Of a DNA stretch of 8,034 nucleotides, positions 1 to 6,159 are shown in pieces. A program made the position numbers and the translations under genes. Under the pieces are notes generated by a model. It made no database searches. It saw only the letters and a list, made by a program, of their open reading frames with translations, and had not been told where the DNA came from. Origin of the DNA: Betaproteobacteria bacterium. Lineage in GTDB: Bacteria; Pseudomonadota; Gammaproteobacteria; Burkholderiales; Burkholderiaceae_C. Each line of letters starts with the position of its first letter. Position 1 is the stretch's first letter. The stretch is from NCBI GenBank assembly GCA_009918225.1, contig RGEP01000075.1:1-8034 (forward strand). Reading direction: 5' to 3'.

Positions 1-162
1 ACCTTGCCGGTGGGCATCACCCTGTATCAAGGGGAATTCAGTTTCCCGTGGCCGATCATTTCGGCTGCGCTCATCGTGGCCATCGTGCCGGTGGCCGTGC
101 TCATCGCGCTGTTTCAGGAGCGTGTCGTGGGCGGCCTGACCCAAGGAGGACTCAAGGGATGA
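1..162 (+). CDS. Sugar ABC transporter permease, C-terminal fragment (CUT1/MalG-like)
   Basis: The first 53 codons in frame 1 run to a TGA at 160-162, and the 5' part lies outside the window. The translation holds a hydrophobic last membrane segment (ISAALIVAIVPVAVLIALF) followed by the tail QERVVGGLTQGGLKG. That ending, with Q-R/E, a G-L-T-x-G stretch and a final KG, is characteristic of the inner-membrane permeases of CUT1 carbohydrate ABC importers of the MalG type. The stop overlaps the start of the next gene (ATGA, 159-162), so the two are translationally coupled and the downstream oxidoreductase belongs to the transport operon. The transported substrate cannot be read from this fragment; the neighbours suggest a sugar or sulfosugar glycoside. 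Confidence 0.85.
   Translation, partial: TLPVGITLYQGEFSFPWPIISAALIVAIVPVAVLIALFQERVVGGLTQGGLKG
144..149 (+). promoter_or_regulatory. Strong ribosome binding site AGGAGG of the Gfo/Idh/MocA gene
   Basis: AGGAGG lies inside the end of the permease gene, 9 nt before the ATG at 159. It fixes the oxidoreductase start at 159 rather than at the in-frame ATG at 48, which would overlap the permease by more than 100 nt and add a low-complexity Arg/Gly/His-rich leader unrelated to the family. Confidence 0.8.
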
Positions 163-1274
163 CCAGCACCATCCGTTACGGCATCATCGGCTGCGGCAGC
201 ATGGGCCGCGAGCACATCGAGAACATCCGCGCCATGGGAGGTGGGCGCGTCACGGCCTTGGCCGATACCGACGCCCTCAGCCGCGAGCGGGCTCAAGCGC
301 TGTGCGACGAGCAGGTCAAGGTGTTCGACAGCGCTGAGCAGCTGTTGGAAACGAATGTGTGTGATGCGGTGGTGATCGCCACGCCCAACTTCACCCATGC
401 CCAGGTGATGCGTCTGGCCCTGGCCACCGAGCTCCACATCCTCGTGGAAAAGCCCCTGGTCACCCGCGTGGAAGACGGCGTAGACCTCGTGCAGCGCGCC
501 CAGGGCCGCAAGGGCATCGTGTGGGTGGCGCAGGAGTACCGCTACATGCCGCCGGTGGCCGAGATGATCCGCATGGCCCACGAAGGCGCGGTGGGAACCT
601 TGCACCAGGTGGCCATACGCGAACACCGGGAGCCCTTCTATCCGAAGGTGGGCGATTGGAACCGCTTCAGCGCCAACACCGGTGGCACGCTGGTGGAGAA
701 GTGCTGCCACTACTTCAACCTGATGGATCTGATCCTGCGTGAACAACCCACGCGGGTGTTTGCCTCGGGCGGCCAGCGGGTCAACCACCTTGATGAATCG
801 TACGGGGGCCGCCGGCCCGACATCCTGGACAGTGCCTATGTGATCGTTGAATATCCCAGCGGTGCGCGCGCGATGCTCGACCTTTGCATGTTTGCTGAAA
901 ACTCTGTGGACAACGAGCACATCGTGGTCGTGGGTGATGAGGGCAAGCTGGAATCCTTGCTGCCTTCTTTGACCCTGCGCCACGGGCGCCGTGAGGATTG
1001 GGGCCGTCGCCAAGCGTGGGGCCAGCCCTCGGGCACCGGCAAGGGCGTTTCGGTGCGCCGGGTGTGGGACACCAACATCAAGTACCCCGGTCAGCATTTC
1101 GGAGCCTCGTATATCGAGCATCTGCGTTTTGCCGCCGCCATCCGGGAGGGGCGGCCGGCAGAGATTTCCCTGGAAGAAGGCCTGCGCAGTGTGATCACGG
1201 GCTTGGCCGCCCATCGCAGTATCGATACCGGGCGAGCCGTGGAGCTGCGCGAACTGCTGCCTCCAGGGTGGTGA
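159..1274 (+). CDS. Gfo/Idh/MocA family NAD(P)-dependent oxidoreductase (candidate NAD-dependent glycosidase)
   Basis: This is a 371-residue cytoplasmic protein of normal family length. The N-terminal Rossmann fold has the dinucleotide motif GCGSMG (G11, G13, G16). The conserved EKP motif is at E97-K98-P99, where the Lys is the usual catalytic or substrate-binding residue. The second domain carries GGTLVEKCCHYFNLMD (175-190). His184 matches the family's catalytic His, and Glu180 stands where many members have Asp. Family members oxidise or reduce sugars and inositols. Some, such as GH109 and GH188, use a transient NAD-dependent oxidation to cleave glycosides. Its place between a sugar importer and a mutarotase fits either a sugar dehydrogenase or an NAD-dependent glycosidase. 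Given the sulfolactate genes downstream, a GH188-like sulfoquinovosidase is a reasonable hypothesis, but the sequence alone does not prove it. The start is set by AGGAGG at 144-149 and the ATGA overlap. Confidence 0.88.
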   Translation: MTSTIRYGIIGCGSMGREHIENIRAMGGGRVTALADTDALSRERAQALCDEQVKVFDSAEQLLETNVCDAVVIATPNFTHAQVMRLALATELHILVEKPLVTRVEDGVDLVQRAQGRKGIVWVAQEYRYMPPVAEMIRMAHEGAVGTLHQVAIREHREPFYPKVGDWNRFSANTGGTLVEKCCHYFNLMDLILREQPTRVFASGGQRVNHLDESYGGRRPDILDSAYVIVEYPSGARAMLDLCMFAENSVDNEHIVVVGDEGKLESLLPSLTLRHGRREDWGRRQAWGQPSGTGKGVSVRRVWDTNIKYPGQHFGASYIEHLRFAAAIREGRPAEISLEEGLRSVITGLAAHRSIDTGRAVELRELLPPGW

Positions 1275-1278
1275 ACCG

Positions 1279-2967
1279 GTGGTGCTTCATCGCCTGCACG
1301 CCCGTGGCCTGCGCGCTGCCCTGCGCCCTGACCTGGGCGGCAGCCTGACGGGTTTGTGGTGGAACGACGTGCCGGTGCTGCGCAGCATGGAACCCGAGGC
1401 GCTGACGGGTCCGCGCCAATCGGCCTGTTACGCACTGCTGCCGTACTCCAATCGGATTGGGCATTGCCGCTTCGATTGGCTGGGCTCGGCCTACACCACG
1501 CGGCAGAACTTTGGGGACCATCCGCATTCGCTGCATGGGGTCGGATGGCAGCGCTCCTGGGACGTTCTGGCCGCTGATGAATCGACCATCACCCTCGGGC
1601 TGACCCACGCGCCCGATGCCGATTGGCCCTTTGCCTTCGAGGCGCGCCAGACCCTGACGCTTGAAGTGGCCGATGCCCCCGCTGTTGCTGTAGCCGCGCA
1701 AAGGCCACACGCCACGCTGCATTGGCTGATCGAAGTGCGAAACACCGACCCGCGTATCCAGCCCGTGGGTCTGGGCTGGCATCCCTATTTCGTGCGACGC
1801 CTGGGCAGTCGCATCCAGGCATCGGTCCGTTCGCGTTGGGCCCACGACGCCTCGGGCCTGCCCGCTGAACTGCGCAGCCATCCCCCGCTGGATGCATCCG
1901 TTGCAGACCTTGCCCTGGACCATTGCTTCGAAGGGTGGGGCGGTGAGGCGCGGGTCATCGATGAGCTGCACGACATCCGCATTCGGTCCAGCACATCCCG
2001 CCTGGTGGTCTTCACGCCCAACCCAGCCCAGCATTTCTGCGTCGAGCCTGTCACCCATGCCAACAATGCGATCCAGATGTCCGACCCGTTGGCGCACGGA
2101 TTGGCCGCGCTGCAGCCCGGCGACTGCGCAAGCGCCTGGATGCGCCTGGACATTGGGCCCAGATCCCCCGAGCCGGAGCTCCTGATGAACCACACCCGCT
2201 ATCCCAGTCTTCGCGGCCGCACGGTCTTCATATCCGGCGGCAGTTCGGGTATCGGTGCCGAATTGGTGCGCGCCTTTGCCCATCAGGGCGCTCAGGTGGC
2301 CTTTTGTGGCACCCGCAGCGATGGGGGGCGCGAACTCATCGAGGAGTTGCGCGCGGCCGGCTGTGCACAGCCCTGGTACGGCGCCTGCGATGTGCGTGAT
2401 GTGGGGGCCTACCAGTCACTGCTGCAGCAGGTGGCCCAGAAGCTCGGCCCCGTGCGCGTGCTGGTCAACAACGCCGGCCGCGACGACCGTCACACCATGG
2501 AAGAGGTCACGCCTGAGTTCTGGGACGACCGCCTGGCGCTGAACCTGCGCCACTACTTCTTTGCCATACAGGCGGTGGCGCCGGGGATGGCCGCTGCGGG
2601 CGGCGGCTCGGTCATCAACATGGGCTCGGTGTCTTGGATGCGCGGCCGCCCCAACCTGGTGGGCTACACGACGGCCAAGGCGGGTATCTTGGGCCTCACG
2701 CGAACCCTGGCGCGCGAGTTGGGTGAGCGCGGCATCCGCGTGAATGCGGTGGTGCCGGGCGCCATCGTCACCGAACGCCAGAACGCCTTGCACCGGGATG
2801 CAGCGGCTGACCAGGCCTTCCTGGATGCACAGTGCCTGAAGATTCGCCTGAACCCGGGCCATGTGGCGCGGCCCACGCTGTTCCTGGCGGCTGACGACAG
2901 TGACGGCATCACCGGCCAGCACATCCTGGTCGATGCGGGCATTGCGCAGCAGTCGGTGATCGTCTGA
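1279..2967 (+). CDS. Aldose 1-epimerase (mutarotase) domain fused in frame to an SDR dehydrogenase
   Basis: A single 562-codon reading frame starts at GTG 1279 (GTG 1282 is an alternative), 4 nt after the previous stop, with a weak GGTGG upstream. Residues 1 to about 295 are an aldose 1-epimerase of the galactose-mutarotase/YihR type. Visible are LLPYSNRI (53-60), LHGVGW (85-90), GWHPYF (166-171, catalytic His168), DHCFEGW (214-220) and CVEPVTHANNA (254-264, catalytic base Glu256). Mutarotases interconvert sugar anomers and would feed the correct anomer to the dehydrogenase. From Met303 the frame continues into a complete classical SDR, described separately. No stop separates the two. The junction residues about 294-302 (PRSPEPELL) look like read-through rather than a designed linker, and the start-like context at 2185 suggests two genes joined by a one-base change. 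The segment near residues 130-146 looks slightly longer than usual for the family. YihR-type enzymes include sulfoquinovose mutarotases; sugar specificity is inferred. Confidence 0.8.
   Translation: MVLHRLHARGLRAALRPDLGGSLTGLWWNDVPVLRSMEPEALTGPRQSACYALLPYSNRIGHCRFDWLGSAYTTRQNFGDHPHSLHGVGWQRSWDVLAADESTITLGLTHAPDADWPFAFEARQTLTLEVADAPAVAVAAQRPHATLHWLIEVRNTDPRIQPVGLGWHPYFVRRLGSRIQASVRSRWAHDASGLPAELRSHPPLDASVADLALDHCFEGWGGEARVIDELHDIRIRSSTSRLVVFTPNPAQHFCVEPVTHANNAIQMSDPLAHGLAALQPGDCASAWMRLDIGPRSPEPELLMNHTRYPSLRGRTVFISGGSSGIGAELVRAFAHQGAQVAFCGTRSDGGRELIEELRAAGCAQPWYGACDVRDVGAYQSLLQQVAQKLGPVRVLVNNAGRDDRHTMEEVTPEFWDDRLALNLRHYFFAIQAVAPGMAAAGGGSVINMGSVSWMRGRPNLVGYTTAKAGILGLTRTLARELGERGIRVNAVVPGAIVTERQNALHRDAAADQAFLDAQCLKIRLNPGHVARPTLFLAADDSDGITGQHILVDAGIAQQSVIV
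2175..2187 (+). promoter_or_regulatory. Internal ribosome binding site and TGATG stop/start overlap at the SDR start
   Basis: GGAG at 2175-2178 lies 6 nt before an ATG at 2185-2187, an almost ideal start context inside the long fused frame. The ATG overlaps an out-of-frame TGA (2183-2185), giving TGATG. That same motif joins the next two genes in this operon at 2965-2969. This suggests the SDR is, or was, translated separately from 2185. Confidence 0.6.
2185..2967 (+). CDS. Short-chain dehydrogenase/reductase, probable sugar 1-dehydrogenase (possible sulfoquinovose dehydrogenase)
   Basis: This region encodes a complete 260-residue classical SDR, the normal length for the family, when read from the internal ATG 2185. 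It is in the same frame as the upstream mutarotase, so it may also be made as the C-terminal half of the fusion. Motifs numbered from this Met are: cofactor loop SGGSSGIG (17-24), CDV (68-70), NNAG (95-98), Asn120, Ser148, Tyr161 and Lys165 (YTTAK), and the PG turn (191-192). The full Asn-Ser-Tyr-Lys tetrad is present, so the enzyme should be active with NAD or NADP. The start is supported by GGAG 6 nt upstream. Next to a mutarotase and a sugar importer, the likely reaction is oxidation of an aldose to its lactone. In sulfo-Entner-Doudoroff clusters an SDR does this to sulfoquinovose. Other aldoses, or a later pathway step, cannot be excluded. Confidence 0.85.
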   Translation: MNHTRYPSLRGRTVFISGGSSGIGAELVRAFAHQGAQVAFCGTRSDGGRELIEELRAAGCAQPWYGACDVRDVGAYQSLLQQVAQKLGPVRVLVNNAGRDDRHTMEEVTPEFWDDRLALNLRHYFFAIQAVAPGMAAAGGGSVINMGSVSWMRGRPNLVGYTTAKAGILGLTRTLARELGERGIRVNAVVPGAIVTERQNALHRDAAADQAFLDAQCLKIRLNPGHVARPTLFLAADDSDGITGQHILVDAGIAQQSVIV

Positions 2968-4580
2968 TGTCCGTGGGCAATTGGCAGCGCGCACAAGCGC
3001 TGCAGGCCTTGGCTGCCGGTGAGGTTTTTGATCTGCTGATCATCGGTGGAGGCGCCACCGGCTTGGGCCTGGCGGTGGATGCGTCCGCTCGGGGCCTGCG
3101 CACCGCGCTGGTGGAAGCCCAGGACTTCGCCAAGGGCACCTCTTCGCGCAGCACGAAGCTGGTGCATGGCGGGGTGCGCTACCTGGCCCAGGGCCGGATC
3201 GGCCTGGTGCGTGAAGCCCTGCATGAACGCTCCACGCTCTTGGCCAACGCGCCCCACTTGGCCAGCGCCTTGCCGTTCATACTGCCCTGTGGCGGATGGG
3301 TCGAGAAGGGCTTCTATGGCGCCGGTCTGAAGGCCTATGGGGCCTTGTCGGGCAGGCGAGGGCTGGGGCCTACCGAGATGCTCTCAGCCCATCAAGTACG
3401 AGATGCGGTACCCGGTATCCAGGGCGATCGTCACAGCGGCGGTTGGCGGTATTGGGACGCGCAGTTCGACGATGCGCGGCTGGCCGTGGCCCTGGCCCGC
3501 ACCGCCCAGGCACAGGGTGCCGTGCTGCTCAACCACTGCGAAGTGCAGGCGCTGCTGCGTGAGGATTCAAGCCCCATGGCCGCGGTCTGTGGCGCGCAAG
3601 TGCAGGACCACGAAACCGGGCAATCCTGGCGCATCGGTGCGCGTTGTGTGGTGAATGCGACCGGGGTGTGGGTGGATGCGGTTCGCCGCATGGGTGCGGC
3701 TGCGCCCACCGAATCCAGCCTGCCCGCCATGGTCAGCCCCAGTCAGGGCGTGCACCTGGTGGTTGACGCCCGTTTCCTGGGCGGCCATCACGCCTTGCTC
3801 GTGCCCCGCACGTCCGACGGCCGGGTGGTCTTCGCGGTGCCCTGGCTGGGATCGGTGGTGTTGGGCACCACCGATACGCCGCGTGACGATCTTCCGCTGG
3901 AGCCGCGTGCGTTTGCGCAGGAGGTGGACTTCATCCTGCAGGAGGCCGGGCGCTATCTCAGCCGCCCCCTGAGCCGCCGTGATGTGCGCTCCGTATGGGT
4001 GGGGCTGCGTCCTCTGGTCAAACCCGTGGGCGGCGAATCTTCCACGGGGGCCCTCTCGCGTGAGCACACGGTGCAGGTGGCTTCCAACGGCTTGGTCACC
4101 GTCACCGGTGGCAAGTGGACCACCTACCGAACCATGGCCGAGGACGTGCTGCAGGCCTGTGGGCAGGCGGGCTTGCTCAAGGCCTTGCGCTCCTCGTCGA
4201 CGGCCGCGCTGCCGCTCATGAGCTCACCCCCCAGCGGCCGCGCCGGTGCAAGCCCCTTAACCCCGATCAGCGAAGCACCAGGCCTGCACCTGTACGGGCA
4301 GGATGCCGAAGCCGTGATGGCGCTGCCGGGCGCAGACCATTGGCTCGCGCCGGGCCTGAGCGAAGCCATGGTGCGCTTTGCGGTGCGGCAGGAAATGGCC
4401 CGCACGGTGGAAGATGTGCTGGCCCGTCGCAGTCGCTTGCTGTTCCTGGACGCCGCCGCTGCCCAGGCGGTCGCACCCAGGGTGGCCGACCTGCTTGTTC
4501 AGGAACGCGCTTGCAGCCCTTTAGCCGCGGGGCTGGAGCCGTTTAGGCAACTGGCCGAGCAGTACGCCCGGGTTCCGTGA
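2967..4580 (+). CDS. glpD: FAD-dependent glycerol-3-phosphate dehydrogenase/oxidase family protein (GlpD-like)
   Basis: The 537-residue protein starts at an ATG overlapping the SDR stop (TGATG, 2965-2969), indicating translational coupling; no strong independent ribosome site is seen. The N-terminus has the FAD Rossmann motif GGGATG (27-32) with the ribose-binding acid at E50. It is followed by the GlpD signature SSRSTKLVHGGVRYL (59-73). Further family blocks are the PWLGSVVLGTTDT region (292-304), GLRPL (346-350) and GGKWTTYR (381-388), with a C-terminal helical DAO_C-type domain. Length and blocks match aerobic GlpD, a peripheral inner-membrane enzyme that oxidises sn-glycerol 3-phosphate to dihydroxyacetone phosphate and passes electrons to quinone. 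No glycerol kinase is visible here. A GlpD at the end of a sugar operon fits use of glycerol freed from a glyceryl glycoside. It could also act on another polyol phosphate; the gene symbol marks the family, not a proven substrate. Confidence 0.85.
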   Translation: MSVGNWQRAQALQALAAGEVFDLLIIGGGATGLGLAVDASARGLRTALVEAQDFAKGTSSRSTKLVHGGVRYLAQGRIGLVREALHERSTLLANAPHLASALPFILPCGGWVEKGFYGAGLKAYGALSGRRGLGPTEMLSAHQVRDAVPGIQGDRHSGGWRYWDAQFDDARLAVALARTAQAQGAVLLNHCEVQALLREDSSPMAAVCGAQVQDHETGQSWRIGARCVVNATGVWVDAVRRMGAAAPTESSLPAMVSPSQGVHLVVDARFLGGHHALLVPRTSDGRVVFAVPWLGSVVLGTTDTPRDDLPLEPRAFAQEVDFILQEAGRYLSRPLSRRDVRSVWVGLRPLVKPVGGESSTGALSREHTVQVASNGLVTVTGGKWTTYRTMAEDVLQACGQAGLLKALRSSSTAALPLMSSPPSGRAGASPLTPISEAPGLHLYGQDAEAVMALPGADHWLAPGLSEAMVRFAVRQEMARTVEDVLARRSRLLFLDAAAAQAVAPRVADLLVQERACSPLAAGLEPFRQLAEQYARVP

Positions 4581-4584
4581 GGCT

Positions 4585-5280
4585 TCAGCGCGCAAGGCCC
4601 GCCGATGCCGAGCCCAGCGGTGCCAACAGCTGCCCCCACGCTTGGCGCACGCCCGGCGCGGCGGCGGCCAGTGCCTGCGATTGCCACCACGGCAAGCCGT
4701 CGAGTGCCCACACCTGGCCACCGGCCTCCCGAATCAGCAGCACACCCGCTGCCGCATCCCAAGCGCCCATGCCCCGTTCCCAGAACACATCCAGCCGCCC
4801 TGCAGCCAAATAAGCCATCTCCAGGGCCATGCTGCCCGAACGGCGCACCACTGGCTCGCCGGCCTGCACCGCGGCAATCGAAATCGAATACTGGGGGTAG
4901 CCGCGCAGGAAATTGGCGCTGCCGTCGATGGGGTCCACGATCCACACGACCGCCGGCTCCAGGGCCGCACCGGCCTGGCCCGTGGCGGCTGCCGGCAGAT
5001 CATGGCGCTGCTCGTGCCCTTCCTCGCCCCAAAAGCCATGACCCGGGTGGCGCTGCGCCACAAGCTGGCGCAGGTGTTCCTCGATAGCCGCGTCCAATTC
5101 GCTCGACCAATCGCCGGGCGCCTTTTCGATGAGGGCCGAGCCTGCGGCCTCCGAACCCCAACGCTGGTCCATGGCCTGCTGGATCAGGGCTGCAGCGGCC
5201 TGCGCCAACTCCACCGCGGTCTGGCGCAGCAGAAACGGCGCATCGGGCACCCCCTGTGATTCAGCGGGGCGCCGAGACAT
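4585..5280 (-). CDS. Inositol monophosphatase family protein, internally shortened
   Basis: From ATG 5280 this gives 231 residues; ATG 5289 and GTG 5250 are other possible starts, none with a strong ribosome site. It overlaps the end of gntR by 20 bp, so the two form an operon. Family motifs are present in order: KAPGDWSSELD (53-63), metal-binding GEE (85-87), DPIDGSANF (116-124, with D116 and D119), and WDAAAG (174-179, metal ligand D175). After SISIAAVQAGEPV (132-144) the usual family block of about 60-70 residues is missing. That block runs from the strand G-V-I-Y-D-P through the F-x-A-x-x-G-x-G-A loop to the region before R-x-G-S. The sequence passes straight to RRSGSMALEMAYLAAGRLD (146-164). 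All metal ligands remain, but the core sheet would be altered, so activity is uncertain. The family hydrolyses small phosphate monoesters using magnesium. Its role next to a GntR regulator and sulfonate genes is unknown. Confidence 0.75.
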   Translation of the reverse strand: MSRRPAESQGVPDAPFLLRQTAVELAQAAAALIQQAMDQRWGSEAAGSALIEKAPGDWSSELDAAIEEHLRQLVAQRHPGHGFWGEEGHEQRHDLPAAATGQAGAALEPAVVWIVDPIDGSANFLRGYPQYSISIAAVQAGEPVVRRSGSMALEMAYLAAGRLDVFWERGMGAWDAAAGVLLIREAGGQVWALDGLPWWQSQALAAAAPGVRQAWGQLLAPLGSASAGLAR

Positions 5281-6070
5281 CGGACACATAGTCGTGCTGC
5301 TGGGTGTGAATGAGGGAGCTGCGCCATTCCACCGGCCGCTCACCAAACGAGTGGGCCAAGCGCTGCACTTCGATCAGCGGGGTGCCGGCGGCAACGCCCA
5401 AGCGGCGCATGGCTTCGCGCGAGGCCATCACCGCGCGCGCGCGCTCACGGGCATGCAGCACGGTGATGCCGAACTCGGTTTGGTAGAAGTTGTAGATGGT
5501 GCTGCTGCGTTCGCGAAAGCGTTTCTCGTTGAGCCCCTTGAACAGGGCGGCCGAGATCACGATGTGGTCAAGCACCACCGCGCGGCGTTTGAGGCTCAAG
5601 CGGTTTTCGATCACGAACACCGGGTCACCGGTGCGCAGGCGCAGGGCGTCTGCGGCGGCCTCGTCGGCGCACTGGCGCTCAAAGGAGACGCACTCCACCT
5701 CGGGGTATTCGCTTTGGCCCGGAATACCGGCGCCGAAACGCTCTTCGCGCGGCTCGACCCGGAAGAACTGAAACAAATAGCGGTCGCGTGAGTGCAGGGC
5801 CACGAAGGTGCCCTTGCCCTGGCGCCGAACCAGCACCTGTTCCTGCACCAGTTCGTCCACTGCGCGGCGCAGGGTGCCGATGCTCACGCCCAGTTGGCCG
5901 GCAATCAGGGTCTCGCTGGGCAGCTGGTCGCCCGGTGACCACAAGCGCGCCTCGATGCGCGAGAGCAGGGCGCGCTTGACCTGCAGGTACAGCGCTCCTC
6001 CACCTTGCCCCAGGCGTTCCAAGCTCGTCGTTTCGGCGTCCCGCATCCGGCGGAGCATATCCAGATTCAT
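5261..6070 (-). CDS. GntR family transcriptional regulator with UTRA ligand domain (HutC type)
   Basis: From ATG 6070 this is a 269-residue regulator; a TTG at 6079 and ATGs at 6058 and 6046 are alternatives. Residues about 27-90 form the winged helix-turn-helix: ALYLQVKRALLSRIE, then LPSETLIAGQLGVSIGTLRRA (50-70), with the recognition helix near 63-74 and the wing RRQGKGTFV (82-90). Residues from about 98 to the end match a UTRA effector domain (PVFVIENRLSL, VVLDHIVIS, STIYNFY, GTPLIEVQRLAHS, PVEWRSSLI). Such proteins are usually repressors released by a small metabolite, often a sugar or sugar acid derivative. It is transcribed divergently from suyAB, with a 30-bp palindrome starting 6 nt from its start codon. 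This suggests that it represses both itself and the suyAB operon. The inducer is unknown; sulfolactate or a sulfosugar intermediate is a guess. Confidence 0.88.
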   Translation of the reverse strand: MNLDMLRRMRDAETTSLERLGQGGGALYLQVKRALLSRIEARLWSPGDQLPSETLIAGQLGVSIGTLRRAVDELVQEQVLVRRQGKGTFVALHSRDRYLFQFFRVEPREERFGAGIPGQSEYPEVECVSFERQCADEAAADALRLRTGDPVFVIENRLSLKRRAVVLDHIVISAALFKGLNEKRFRERSSTIYNFYQTEFGITVLHARERARAVMASREAMRRLGVAAGTPLIEVQRLAHSFGERPVEWRSSLIHTQQHDYVSDVSAPR

Positions 6071-6075
6071 TCGAC

Positions 6076-6105
6076 TCAATCAAGTCATTTATATGAGTTG
6101 ATTGA
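6076..6105. promoter_or_regulatory. 30-bp near-perfect palindrome, candidate GntR operator
   Basis: The left arm TCAATCAAGTCAT (6076-6088) and right arm ATGAGTTGATTGA (6093-6105) are reverse complements except for one position, separated by TTAT. The palindrome lies in the divergent gntR/suyA region and spans the gntR minus-strand -10-like TATAAA (plus-strand 6088-6093). It touches a TTGACG -35-like hexamer facing suyA. GntR proteins bind as dimers to such symmetric sites, so this is the best operator candidate for autoregulation and control of suyAB. The symmetry is seen directly; binding is inferred. Confidence 0.65.
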
Positions 6106-6130
6106 CGTTCGATGGCCTTCGAATCAAAGT
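6102..6130 (+). promoter_or_regulatory. Possible sigma-70 promoter of suyAB
   Basis: TTGACG (6102-6107) matches the -35 consensus in five of six positions. A weak -10-like CAAAGT (6125-6130) follows after 17 bp. The -35 overlaps the right arm of the 30-bp palindrome, so a bound repressor would block it. The -10 match is poor, so the promoter position is tentative. On the opposite strand, TATAAA (plus 6088-6093) is a good -10 for gntR but has no convincing -35. Confidence 0.3.
6108..6123. promoter_or_regulatory. 16-bp palindrome next to the main operator candidate
   Basis: TTCGATGGCCTTCGAA is self-complementary except for one pair, with arms TTCGA and TCGAA around GGCC. It starts 2 bp after the 30-bp palindrome and lies between the suyA -35-like and -10-like hexamers. 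It could be a second regulator site, or chance symmetry. Its half-site differs from that of the larger palindrome. Confidence 0.3.
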
Positions 6131-6159
6131 CGCATCCGTTCTATCGCACAGGAGCAATG

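Noticed and set aside
48..158. N-terminal extension of the Gfo/Idh/MocA protein from ATG 48
   Set aside because: It would overlap the permease coding end, adds a low-complexity leader unlike the family, and AGGAGG at 144-149 supports ATG 159.
114..1214. Long minus-strand open frame opposite the oxidoreductase gene
   Set aside because: Its translation is His/Gly/Ala-rich with no recognisable domain, and it mirrors a well-supported plus-strand gene; long antisense frames are common in GC-rich coding DNA.
1195..2283. Long minus-strand open frame opposite the mutarotase
   Set aside because: No family motif is seen, and the plus strand encodes clear epimerase motifs over the whole stretch.
5129..5791. 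220-codon plus-strand frame opposite the phosphatase and gntR
   Set aside because: The minus strand carries clear GntR/UTRA and phosphatase motifs; this frame has none.
6112..6159. Upstream start for suyA at ATG 6112
   Set aside because: It would place coding sequence over the promoter-like region and 16-bp palindrome. AGGAG sits 5 nt before ATG 6160, where family similarity begins.
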